This document shows positions 54,768-61,641 of a stretch of 61,641 nucleotides of DNA, piece by piece. The notes beneath the pieces were generated by a model that was not told the DNA's origin, did no database searches, and saw nothing but the letters and a program-made list of their open reading frames with translations. A program made the position numbers and the translations under genes. The DNA is from Lachnospiraceae bacterium (GTDB taxonomy: Bacteria > Bacillota > Clostridia > Lachnospirales > Lachnospiraceae): assembly GCA_024691125.1 (NCBI GenBank), contig JAILNV010000083.1, positions 1-61,641 of the forward strand, read 5' to 3'. The number at the start of each line of letters is the position of its first letter. Position 1 is the first letter of the stretch.

Positions 54768-55958
54768 TTACTGAAAGAGCTGCTCTTTTGTATAATACCC
54801 TCCCCCGATAAGTATTTCCTCATAATTCTCCTCATCTATGATCACGGGATCACACAGATACGCCGGTACCGTAAGCACGTTATTATTGTATTGAAACGTG
54901 TCATTGATCTCAGGTTCACTGTTCTCAAGCAGTGCCTGGACCATTGTGACGCACTTGGCTGCAAGTATCCTCGTATCTTTATATATGGTCATTCCCTGCC
55001 TGCCCTCTGCTATATTCTTTATCGCATTTTTCTCGGCATCCTGACCGGTTATAAGCGGAAGGCTGTCCTCTGACAATCCGGCATTCTTCCATGCCTTAAG
55101 GATACCGTATGCGAATCCGTCGAAAGCCGAGCAGGCGATATCAAGATCACCGTCTCTGTAATATTCCTTTATAAGATCAGAACACTTCCCCTGCGCGGTA
55201 TCCTCAGACCATCTTAAAATACACGTTTCATAGAACGATGTCCTTCCCGATCTGCATACAAGCGTACCGTCATCAAGATAAGGCTTAAGCACCTCCATAA
55301 GTCCCTTATACAGAAACAGGGCATTGTTATCATCCGGAGAGCCCATAAAAAACTCAATTGTATACGATCTTCCGGACTCCGAAGCCTTCTTAAGCCCCAT
55401 ATGTTCGCTTATATATTCTCCGATAAGGGTTCCAACCTTCTTGTTGTCGAAGGAAGCATAATATGATACCGCATCCGTATCCATCAACAACCTGTCGTAA
55501 GCTATTACTGATATTCCGTTATCCCTGGCTTTTTTCAGAACATCCACAAGCTTCGTCGAATCTATCGAAGAGATCACCAGACAGTCCGCCTCATTGCGGA
55601 TCATTGATTCTATCTGGCTGATCTGAAGCTCTATATCATCATCTGCATACTGCAGATCCACTTCATATCCAAGAGTCTCAAGCCTTGCCTTTATGCTCAT
55701 GCCGTCATTTATCCAGCGTTCGGAAGTCCTTGTAGGCATAGCAACTCCCACCCTCTTGACAGGGGTGCTGTCTTCATCTCTTCCTTCATATACAGAGCCC
55801 AGGCCCTCAATCTCTCCTCCTGTATATGCATCCGTTTCATATCCCGCAGCAGACGACGTTTTACCGGAATTTTCATTTACGCCCTGCAAGGATGCGCATC
55901 CCGTGCATGACAGAATAAGAATAAGTATATTTAATATAGTAATAAGCCTTGTCTTCAT
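54768..55958 (-). CDS. XylF/ChvE-like sugar-binding lipoprotein, regulator-linked paralogue
   Basis: 396 residues from ATG 55958; signal sequence with LILSCTGC. The mature domain (about 80-390) closely parallels the 58.9 kb XylF-like protein: VGVAMPTRTSERWINDG, DLQYADDDIELQISQIE, AYDRLLMDTDAVSYYASFDN. It precedes the response regulator by about 65 nt and is probably the sensory rather than the transport copy. The start has no visible ribosome site; a GTG at 55994 is a poorer alternative. Confidence 0.88.
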   Translation of the reverse strand: MKTRLITILNILILILSCTGCASLQGVNENSGKTSSAAGYETDAYTGGEIEGLGSVYEGRDEDSTPVKRVGVAMPTRTSERWINDGMSIKARLETLGYEVDLQYADDDIELQISQIESMIRNEADCLVISSIDSTKLVDVLKKARDNGISVIAYDRLLMDTDAVSYYASFDNKKVGTLIGEYISEHMGLKKASESGRSYTIEFFMGSPDDNNALFLYKGLMEVLKPYLDDGTLVCRSGRTSFYETCILRWSEDTAQGKCSDLIKEYYRDGDLDIACSAFDGFAYGILKAWKNAGLSEDSLPLITGQDAEKNAIKNIAEGRQGMTIYKDTRILAAKCVTMVQALLENSEPEINDTFQYNNNVLTVPAYLCDPVIIDEENYEEILIGGGYYTKEQLFQ

Positions 55959-55971
55959 AAATACTATAATA
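55959..55971 (-). promoter_or_regulatory. Possible -10 element implying a leaderless transcript
   Basis: Minus strand TATTAT (55966-55971) lies only 7 bp before ATG 55958, immediately after a terminator U-tract, and no ribosome site is present. A -35 is not clear. Confidence 0.35.
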
Positions 55972-55974
55972 GCA

Positions 55975-56010
55975 CAAAAAAGCTGTCTTTTCACCAGAAG
56001 AGACAGCTTT
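55975..56010 (-). terminator. Terminator after the xylH-like gene
   Basis: AAAGCTGTCT (55979-55988) pairs with AGACAGCTTT (56001-56010); on the minus strand it runs into TTTTTT. It separates the xylFGH-like operon from the regulatory genes. Confidence 0.85.
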
Positions 56011-56034
56011 AATGCTTAAACAGTTTAATATATA

Positions 56035-57210
56035 TTAACCTTTTTTACGCTTTGAAAGTACGTCCATAGTTACGGCACCGAGAAGAACCGCACCTTTTAC
56101 TATCTTCTGGATATCTGTAGACCATCCGAAGAGGGACATACCGTTGTTAAGAATACCCATTACGAAGGCTCCGACTACAGCACCGACTATTGTACCTGCA
56201 CCACCTGCAACCGCAGCGCCACCGATGTAACATGATGCGATCGCATCCATCTCGAAACCGTCACCGGCCTTAGGTGTTGCCGAACCGTTCCTGGCTGCAA
56301 GGACTATACCTGCAAGTGCTGAAAGAACGCCCATGTTAACGTATACCCAGAAGAACACCTTGTTGGTATCGATACCTGACAGATTGGCTGCCTTACGGTT
56401 ACCACCGAGAGCGTAGATCTGACGGCCCGCAACAGTCTTACTTGTTATAAATCCGTAAATTGCGATCAGGATGACCATGATAAGCAGTACAAAAGGAAGT
56501 CCGTTGTATCTTGCCAGCTTATAGAAGAAGAACCAGATGATAAAAAGCATAACTCCAAGCTTGGTTGCTGTCTGCCATGTCGGATTTATCGCAAAATTAT
56601 ATTTCTTCTTTGTTGCAATGCTCTTCATCTCCGAAACCACAAGAATAACCGAAGCGATTATTGCAACAAATATACTTACAAGATCAAGCGTTCCGTCTCC
56701 GAACGGTATCTTCATAACAGGCAGGAAGCCCGCTCCTATGAAGTTATACGACTGGTCGAAGGGACCCTTGGTCTGTGCCTGAAGCAATGTATAGGTAAGA
56801 CCGCGGCCCATAAGCATTGTTGCCAGAGTTACAACGAAAGGCGGTATTCCAAGATACGCAATAAAGAATCCTGCAAAGATACCTGTAAGAAGACCTACAA
56901 GAAGTGCAGCTATAATGGCGATCCACATGTTCATCTTAAGGTCTATCATTATGATACCGGCTACCGAACCGCATACAGCTACCACCGAGCCTACACCCAG
57001 ATCGATGTTACCTGTAAGTACGCACAGCAGCATACCTATTGCCAGGATTACAACGTAACCATTCTGCATTATAAGGTTATTGATATTCATGGGTGAAAGA
57101 TTAGCACCCTTTGTTAACACAGCAAAAATCAGATAAATTGCTATCAGGGCAAAAAACATTCCGTACTGTTTCATGTCCATTTTGACGATTTTTTTATTCT
57201 TAGTTTCCAT
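56035..57210 (-). CDS. Sugar ABC transporter permease, XylH/MglC family
   Basis: 391 residues, about 10 TMs. [27 protein letters not shown] and [33 protein letters not shown] are family hallmarks, followed by the glycine-rich [31 protein letters not shown]. Exports no substrate; it forms the channel for XylG/XylF. Overlaps the ATPase gene by 11 nt. Confidence 0.95.
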   Translation of the reverse strand: METKNKKIVKMDMKQYGMFFALIAIYLIFAVLTKGANLSPMNINNLIMQNGYVVILAIGMLLCVLTGNIDLGVGSVVAVCGSVAGIIMIDLKMNMWIAIIAALLVGLLTGIFAGFFIAYLGIPPFVVTLATMLMGRGLTYTLLQAQTKGPFDQSYNFIGAGFLPVMKIPFGDGTLDLVSIFVAIIASVILVVSEMKSIATKKKYNFAINPTWQTATKLGVMLFIIWFFFYKLARYNGLPFVLLIMVILIAIYGFITSKTVAGRQIYALGGNRKAANLSGIDTNKVFFWVYVNMGVLSALAGIVLAARNGSATPKAGDGFEMDAIASCYIGGAAVAGGAGTIVGAVVGAFVMGILNNGMSLFGWSTDIQKIVKGAVLLGAVTMDVLSKRKKG

Positions 57211-58765
57211 CTTCGTCTCCCTTCCTGTTATGAGCCATAATACACTGCATAATCCTCTCCTGCGTTACCTCTTCGCTGGTGAGCTCTCCTGCGATCGCTC
57301 CTTCATTTATAACGTACAGCCTGTCACAGGTTCCGATTATCTCCTGCATTTCTGAGGATATTACTATTATGGCCTTTCCGGCCTTGGCCAGTTCATTGAT
57401 GACACAGTAAATCTCATATTTGGCGCCTACATCGATACCTCTTGTAGGCTCATCCATTATAAGCACATCGGGCTGTGTCAGCATCCATTTAGCAATGACA
57501 ACCTTCTGCTGGTTACCGCCGGACAGCGATCCGACTACCTGTTTGATGGAATTTGCTTTGACATTTATCCTCTTCTTATATTCCTGTGCTGCCAATATCT
57601 CTTCATTCGCGTTAATAACGCCATGCTTTGAAAAGAACTGTGGCCTTGCGGCTATTGCCATATTTTCTTTTATATCGGCTATAAGATTAAGCCCGTAGGT
57701 CTTACGGTCCTCGGAAATATAAGCCAGCTTGGCTGCTATGGCATCCTTTACATTCCTGATCTTAACCTCTTTTCCGTTTACAAGAACGGATCCCGATATC
57801 TTCTGACCGTAGCTTCGCCCGAAAATACTCATTGCAAGCTCGGTTCTTCCCGCACCCATGAGTCCTGCGAGTCCCACTACCTCTCCGGCACGGACTTTAA
57901 TATTTATGTCCTTAAGCATCTGCCTGTTTTCGTCGTCCGGATGAAATACGTTCCAGTTCTTTACTTCAAAAATAACATCTCCAAGCATTATATTCTCACG
58001 CTTGGGATAACGGTTGGTCATCTCACGGCCTACCATAGCCTTAATGACCCTGTCTTCCGTATATTCATCCCGACCCTTTACCAGAGTCTCGATACTCTTA
58101 CCGTCACGGATTATCGTGATCGAATCAGATACATATTCTATCTCATTAAGCTTGTGGGAAATGATGATAGAAGTTATACCCTGTTTCTTAAGCTCCAGCA
58201 TGATATCCAGAAGCTTCTGGCTCTCTTCATCGTTAAGTGCCGCCGTAGGCTCGTCTAAGATAAGCAGCTCCACCTTCTTGGCCATTGCCTTGGCTATCTC
58301 TATAAGCTGCTGCTTTCCTACACCGAGGCTGTTTACGGGTACGTTTACATCCTCATGCTCAAGGCCTACCCTCGCAAGCACTTCCTGTGCACGGCGCCTC
58401 GTCTCCGTCCAGTCGATAACGCCCTTCATACTGGTACGCTCATTGCCCAGGAAAACATTCTCCGCTACGGACAGCAAAGGACTGAGAGCCAGTTCCTGAT
58501 GTATTATAACTATTCCCTTTGCTTCCGAATCTCTCAGATTATGGAATGCGCATTTTTCACCCTTGTATATGATGTCACCCTCGTAAGTACCATGCGGATA
58601 AACGCCCGAAAGAACATTCATAAGCGTTGACTTACCGGCACCGTTCTCACCGCACAGAGCGTGGATCTCGCCCTTCTTTACCTTGATATTGACATCATCA
58701 AGAGCCTTCACTCCGGAGAACTCTTTAGTTATGTGGTTCATTTCCAAGATGATGTTATCCGACAT
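57200..58765 (-). CDS. Sugar ABC transporter, tandem ATP-binding protein, XylG/MglA family
   Basis: 521 residues with two ABC cassettes. First: [39 protein letters not shown]. Second (from about 265): GLMGAGRTE with a degenerate Walker [36 protein letters not shown]. The asymmetry is normal for this family. Couples ATP hydrolysis to monosaccharide import with the neighbouring permease and binding protein. Confidence 0.96.
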   Translation of the reverse strand: MSDNIILEMNHITKEFSGVKALDDVNIKVKKGEIHALCGENGAGKSTLMNVLSGVYPHGTYEGDIIYKGEKCAFHNLRDSEAKGIVIIHQELALSPLLSVAENVFLGNERTSMKGVIDWTETRRRAQEVLARVGLEHEDVNVPVNSLGVGKQQLIEIAKAMAKKVELLILDEPTAALNDEESQKLLDIMLELKKQGITSIIISHKLNEIEYVSDSITIIRDGKSIETLVKGRDEYTEDRVIKAMVGREMTNRYPKRENIMLGDVIFEVKNWNVFHPDDENRQMLKDINIKVRAGEVVGLAGLMGAGRTELAMSIFGRSYGQKISGSVLVNGKEVKIRNVKDAIAAKLAYISEDRKTYGLNLIADIKENMAIAARPQFFSKHGVINANEEILAAQEYKKRINVKANSIKQVVGSLSGGNQQKVVIAKWMLTQPDVLIMDEPTRGIDVGAKYEIYCVINELAKAGKAIIVISSEMQEIIGTCDRLYVINEGAIAGELTSEEVTQERIMQCIMAHNRKGDEDGN

Positions 58766-58794
58766 TTTAAGCTCCTTATTCTTTCTTATAAAAC

Positions 58795-58818
58795 GGGTGG
58801 CAGCTTATGCCGCCACCC
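58795..58818 (-). other. Intercistronic hairpin between xylF-like and xylG-like genes
   Basis: GGGTGGC (58795-58801) pairs with GCCACCC (58812-58818), extended by inner pairs; a GTTTTAT follows on the minus strand. Probably a partial terminator or stabiliser giving more binding protein than ATPase. Confidence 0.65.
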
Positions 58819-58851
58819 TATTTGGTTTTCAGGTTATCGGTCTATACTTTA

Positions 58852-60033
58852 TCAGTCAGCAAGCTGATCCTCTGTATAGTAACCGCTGTCGATAAGTACT
58901 TCCTTGTAGTTGTCCTTGTCAACCGGGATAGGCTCGCAAAGGTATGAAGGAACTGTGATCTTACCATTGTTGTACTGGTCTGTATCATTGATCTCAGGCT
59001 CTGAACCTTCAAGAACTGCCTGTACCATTGTAACGCACTTCTCAGCAAGGAGTCTTGTATCCTTAGAGATAGACATTGTCTGCTTACCTGAGATGATGTG
59101 CTTTGTAGCCATAAGCTCTGCATCCTGTCCTGTTATCATAGGCCAGTTAGCATCTGTGTAGCCTGCGCCCTCAAGAGCTGACATACATCCGTATGAAAGT
59201 CCGTCGAAAGCTGATGCGATGATGTCAAGATCTTCATCTGCATAGTATCTTGTAAGGATATCCTCACATCTCTTCATAGCTGTCTGCTGATCCCATCTTA
59301 AGGTGTTGTTATCATCGAACTCGATCTGGCCTGACTTGCATACAAGAGAACCGTCATCAAGTAAAGGCTGGATCTGCTCCATAAGACCTGCATAAAGCAT
59401 ATGAGCGTTGTTATCATCGGGTGAACCCATGAAGAGCTCGATGGTCTTGGGATCATCCTTGGTAGCTCCGCAATGCTGAACGATGTACTCACCGATCTTG
59501 GTACCAACACCCTTGTTATCGAATGTTGCGTAGTATGAAACTGCATCTGTGTTCATCAGAAGTCTGTCGTAAGCGATGATCGGGATTCCTGCATCCTTAG
59601 CCTGTGCCTCTACGTTTACAAGAGCATCTGAGTCGATAGCTGCGATAACCAGACAGTTAGCGCCCTTAGCGATCATGTTCTCGATCTGTGAAACCTGAGC
59701 CTGAACGTCGTCCTCTGCGTACTGAAGGTCTACTTCATAACCAAGAGCCTCAAGCTGCTTCTTCATGTTTGAACCATCGTTGATCCATCTCTCTGAAGAC
59801 TGGGTAGGCATTGCAACTGCAACCTTCTTGCCTGCTCCGCTTGCTGCGGGTGCTGCTGCTTCATCTTTAGCTCCTGCGTCCTCTGCAGGTGCTTCTGCTG
59901 CCGGTGCTGCATCTGCTGCGGGTGCTGCGTCTGCTGCCGGTGCGGGTGCTGCCGGTGCTGCCCCTGCACATCCTGCAAGCAATGTTGCCACTACTGCTGC
60001 GCTCATAAGAATACTGAGTAATTTCTTTTTCAT
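58852..60033 (-). CDS. XylF/ChvE-like monosaccharide-binding lipoprotein
   Basis: 393 residues; lipobox LLAGC, an Ala/Pro-rich linker (about 24-70), then a Peripla_BP_4 fold: VAVAMPTQSSERWINDG, AYDRLLMNTDAVSYYATFDN, IELFMGSPDDNNAHMLY. This type binds xylose, arabinose or glucose. First gene of the uptake operon, with GGAGGG before ATG. Codons are strongly biased to a few types, as for abundant proteins, unlike its paralogue at 54.8 kb. Confidence 0.93.
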   Translation of the reverse strand: MKKKLLSILMSAAVVATLLAGCAGAAPAAPAPAADAAPAADAAPAAEAPAEDAGAKDEAAAPAASGAGKKVAVAMPTQSSERWINDGSNMKKQLEALGYEVDLQYAEDDVQAQVSQIENMIAKGANCLVIAAIDSDALVNVEAQAKDAGIPIIAYDRLLMNTDAVSYYATFDNKGVGTKIGEYIVQHCGATKDDPKTIELFMGSPDDNNAHMLYAGLMEQIQPLLDDGSLVCKSGQIEFDDNNTLRWDQQTAMKRCEDILTRYYADEDLDIIASAFDGLSYGCMSALEGAGYTDANWPMITGQDAELMATKHIISGKQTMSISKDTRLLAEKCVTMVQAVLEGSEPEINDTDQYNNGKITVPSYLCEPIPVDKDNYKEVLIDSGYYTEDQLAD

Positions 60034-60224
60034 TGACCATTCCCTCCTTATGTCAATACATGTTTTTGAAAACTGTAAAATCCGCTTCTGGACCCTACGT
60101 TTAACACTATAACAGGGAAAAAACCAAATAAAAATAAAATATTCTTCACTTTTATTTAAGAATCATACACGTAACATGTAAGTAACTGAATGAAAAACCG
60201 GCCGAAAATATACCATATATTGTG

Positions 60225-60240
60225 GTAACCGTTCAGACAG
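60225..60240 (+). repeat. Degenerate intergenic motif GTAACCGTTCAGACAG
   Basis: Matches the window-wide motif with a substitution and a two-base deletion. It lies between the cheV terminator and the xylF-like leader. The rest of this 326-bp gap holds an A/T-rich leader with a possible minus-strand TATAGT near 60104 but no clear -35. Confidence 0.35.
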
Positions 60241-60250
60241 ACGCAAAATA

Positions 60251-60285
60251 AGTGAGCCGTAAGATCTTAAGTCCTACGGCTCACT
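60251..60285 (-). terminator. Terminator of cheV
   Basis: A perfect 11-bp stem AGTGAGCCGTA (60251-60261) with TACGGCTCACT (60275-60285); TATTTT follows on the minus strand. Confidence 0.85.
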
Positions 60286-60359
60286 CACTTATTTACCAAC
60301 TGTTTACTTAGTACGTGCTAAGATTATGTTTGGAATATTAGGTTTTTGCTCATTTATGT

Positions 60360-61259
60360 TCATTCTTTCTTCAACAGCTTGTCGATCTCACCTACAAGCT
60401 TTCCTATCTCAGGCTTTGATAACTGGGCGTTAGCGCCGAGAGCCTCTCCCTTACGTCTCATTTCCTCATTAACAAGTGATGAGAATATAACAACCGGCAG
60501 ATGCTTAGTCCTGTCATTCGACTTGATCAGCTTCGTAAGCCTGTGGCCATCCATCTGTGGCATCTCTATATCCGTAATAACACAGGCGATCTTCTCATCC
60601 AGCTTACCGCTGTCAAGGCATTCGTTGACATAGTTCCATGCTGCCAGACCATCCTCTGTTCTCTTCTGGTTAACATATCCGGCCTTGGTAAGCGCATCAC
60701 TGATGAGCTTGTTAAGCAGATGCGAATCCTCCGCGATAAGTATGGGAAGGTCACTCCTCTCTCTGTTCCCGAGAGCTTCGATCTCGGCTATCTTAAGACC
60801 GGTCTCAGGTGAAATATCGGTTACGATCTTCTCGAAATCAAGTATGATAACAAGCCTGTCCGCCATCTTGATGATACCTGTTGAGATACCCTCCTGATCA
60901 TTATTGATCGTTGCATCCGGCTTGATGATCTGCTGCCATGAATATCTGTTAATACCCACAACCTTATCTACATGGAAGGCAACATCCAGCTTATTGAAAT
61001 TGGTTATTATAAAAAGCCCGCCCGGTTTGCTCTCACCCAACTGAAGCGCATTCCTTAAATCTATCGCCGTGATCATCGTTTCACGCGGCATGAATATTCC
61101 CTCTATACTCGGATGAGAATTCGGGACCGGAGTGACCGGCTGATAATTGATAATTTCAGTAATCTTGGCTACATTAATGCCATAAGAGTTCTCCCCCAGC
61201 TTGAACTCAAGTATTTCCAATTCATTCGTACCGTTTTCCAATAAGATCTTTGTGTCCAT
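60360..61259 (-). CDS. cheV: Chemotaxis coupling protein with receiver domain
   Basis: 299 residues. A CheW-like domain (about 12-155; ILEFKLGENSYGINVAKITEIINYQPVTPVPNSHPSIEGIFMPRETMITAIDLR) links chemoreceptors to CheA. A CheY-like receiver (about 172-299) has acidic residues in IAEDS, phosphoacceptor Asp230 in VITDIEMPQMDG, and a Lys in SKPEIG. CheV adjusts adaptation. It is expressed alone, with its own promoter and terminator, as in many motile Bacillota. Confidence 0.96.
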   Translation of the reverse strand: MDTKILLENGTNELEILEFKLGENSYGINVAKITEIINYQPVTPVPNSHPSIEGIFMPRETMITAIDLRNALQLGESKPGGLFIITNFNKLDVAFHVDKVVGINRYSWQQIIKPDATINNDQEGISTGIIKMADRLVIILDFEKIVTDISPETGLKIAEIEALGNRERSDLPILIAEDSHLLNKLISDALTKAGYVNQKRTEDGLAAWNYVNECLDSGKLDEKIACVITDIEMPQMDGHRLTKLIKSNDRTKHLPVVIFSSLVNEEMRRKGEALGANAQLSKPEIGKLVGEIDKLLKKE

Positions 61260-61298
61260 ACCTTCACCTCATCAGTAAAATTGACCGTTATAAAAAGT

Positions 61299-61318
61299 CT
61301 GTGTTCATTATAACACAG
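61299..61318 (-). promoter_or_regulatory. cheV -10 element within an inverted repeat
   Basis: Minus-strand TATAAT (61307-61312) is flanked by CTGTGTT (61299-61305) and AACACAG (61312-61318), a perfect 7-bp inverted repeat. The -35 is weak. This could be an operator or an activator-dependent promoter. Confidence 0.55.
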
Positions 61319-61429
61319 TTAATCACAAAAATACACAAAAAAGATAAAAATTTCATAAATTTTCTGATAAATCTGCATTAGTCCCCAAAACGTTACATTT
61401 ACTATACTGTTATGTTACAATATTACAGA

Positions 61430-61640
61430 TTACAGCAGCGAAAATGTGGACTCGCCTCCCGCTCCCACTACAACCAACGACAGTGAACCGATCTGTTCTG
61501 CAAGCGCCGAATCAACCTCAAAAACCAAAACCGTATCGACGCTGCTGTCCGCATCGATCATCTCACGGTAGGATTTAAGATCGTTAAGAAGGATGGTCAT
61601 CTGTTCATTTACTCTTGTCGTTCCGTTTATAAGCGCCCTG
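61430..61640 (-). CDS. 3' end of an unknown gene, truncated at the right edge
   Basis: The last 69 codons, ending TAA at 61430. The visible peptide (RVNEQMTILLNDLKSYREMI..., then VLVFEVDSALAEQIGSLSLVVVG) has no recognised domain. Direction is the same as cheV. Its start lies outside the window, so no function can be given. Confidence 0.55.
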   Translation of the reverse strand, partial: RALINGTTRVNEQMTILLNDLKSYREMIDADSSVDTVLVFEVDSALAEQIGSLSLVVVGAGGESTFSLL

Positions 61641-61641
61641 A

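Overview
The window looks like a chromosomal segment of an anaerobic, motile member of the Lachnospiraceae (Bacillota), in the Butyrivibrio/Lachnospira/Coprococcus neighbourhood. The evidence is indirect: strong AGGAGG-type ribosome binding sites, TTGACA/TATAAT promoters, a complete [FeFe]-hydrogenase maturation set (HydE, HydG, HydF), YesM/YesN-type two-component regulation with XylFGH-like transport, LplB/YtcP-type sugar permeases, CheV and PilZ proteins, and moderate G+C. The genus cannot be fixed from this sequence. Nearly every gene is on the minus strand; the exceptions are one secreted repeat protein (40.2-41.2 kb) and hydE-hydG-hydF (43.5-47.3 kb).

Layout. 1-9.3 kb: an operon of a sensor-domain/MFS fusion, an extracytoplasmic binding protein and a large nonribosomal peptide synthetase (C-A-T-E-C...) that runs off the left edge. 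It is preceded by a dCache-HAMP-PP2C phosphatase (9.4-11.6 kb). 11.7-19.2 kb: housekeeping genes (trmD, a PfkB kinase, tRNA-Leu, lysA, a TPR/MORN-like protein, ung, hisF, hisH). 19.2-23.2 kb: a 1326-residue, single-membrane-span protein built from acidic tandem repeats. 23.4-28.3 kb: a complete branched-chain amino acid ABC transporter (livJHMGF). 28.4-31.6 kb: a single-chain GH5 glycanase plus cellulose-synthase-like GT2 plus degenerate PilZ protein. 31.9-36.5 kb: two polar amino acid ABC transporters back to back. 36.6-39.9 kb: a CUT1 sugar/oligosaccharide transporter without its ATPase. 40.2-41.2 kb: a secreted protein of about ten 29-residue repeats. 41.3-43.3 kb: a cyclic-nucleotide-binding protein and a nuclease/helicase-like ATPase. 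43.5-47.3 kb: hydE-hydG-hydF. 47.3-49.0 kb: a HAD-like pair, one member fused to a ParB-like domain, and a stand-alone PilZ protein. 49.1-60.0 kb: a sugar sensing and uptake region with XylF-XylG-XylH, a second XylF paralogue, a YesN/YesM two-component system, a membrane-anchored binding protein and an MglB-like binding protein. 60.4-61.3 kb: cheV, then the 3' end of an unknown gene.

How it may work together. The 49-60 kb block reads as a sugar perception circuit: extracytoplasmic binding proteins probably report to the histidine kinase, whose AraC-type regulator may drive the transporter. C-di-GMP effectors (PilZ) and an exopolysaccharide synthase point to surface and biofilm behaviour. A short intergenic motif, GTAACTATTCAGAACAGG with a palindromic core CTRTTC-N-GAAYAG, recurs between unrelated genes and may be a regulator site or an interspersed repeat. 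The least explained items are the secreted 29-residue repeat protein, the ParB-like/HAD pair, the acidic repeat protein carrying FliM-like motifs, the GH5-GT2 fusion, and the NRPS with its sensor-fused transporter. No CRISPR array, transposase, integrase, prophage or rRNA gene was seen.
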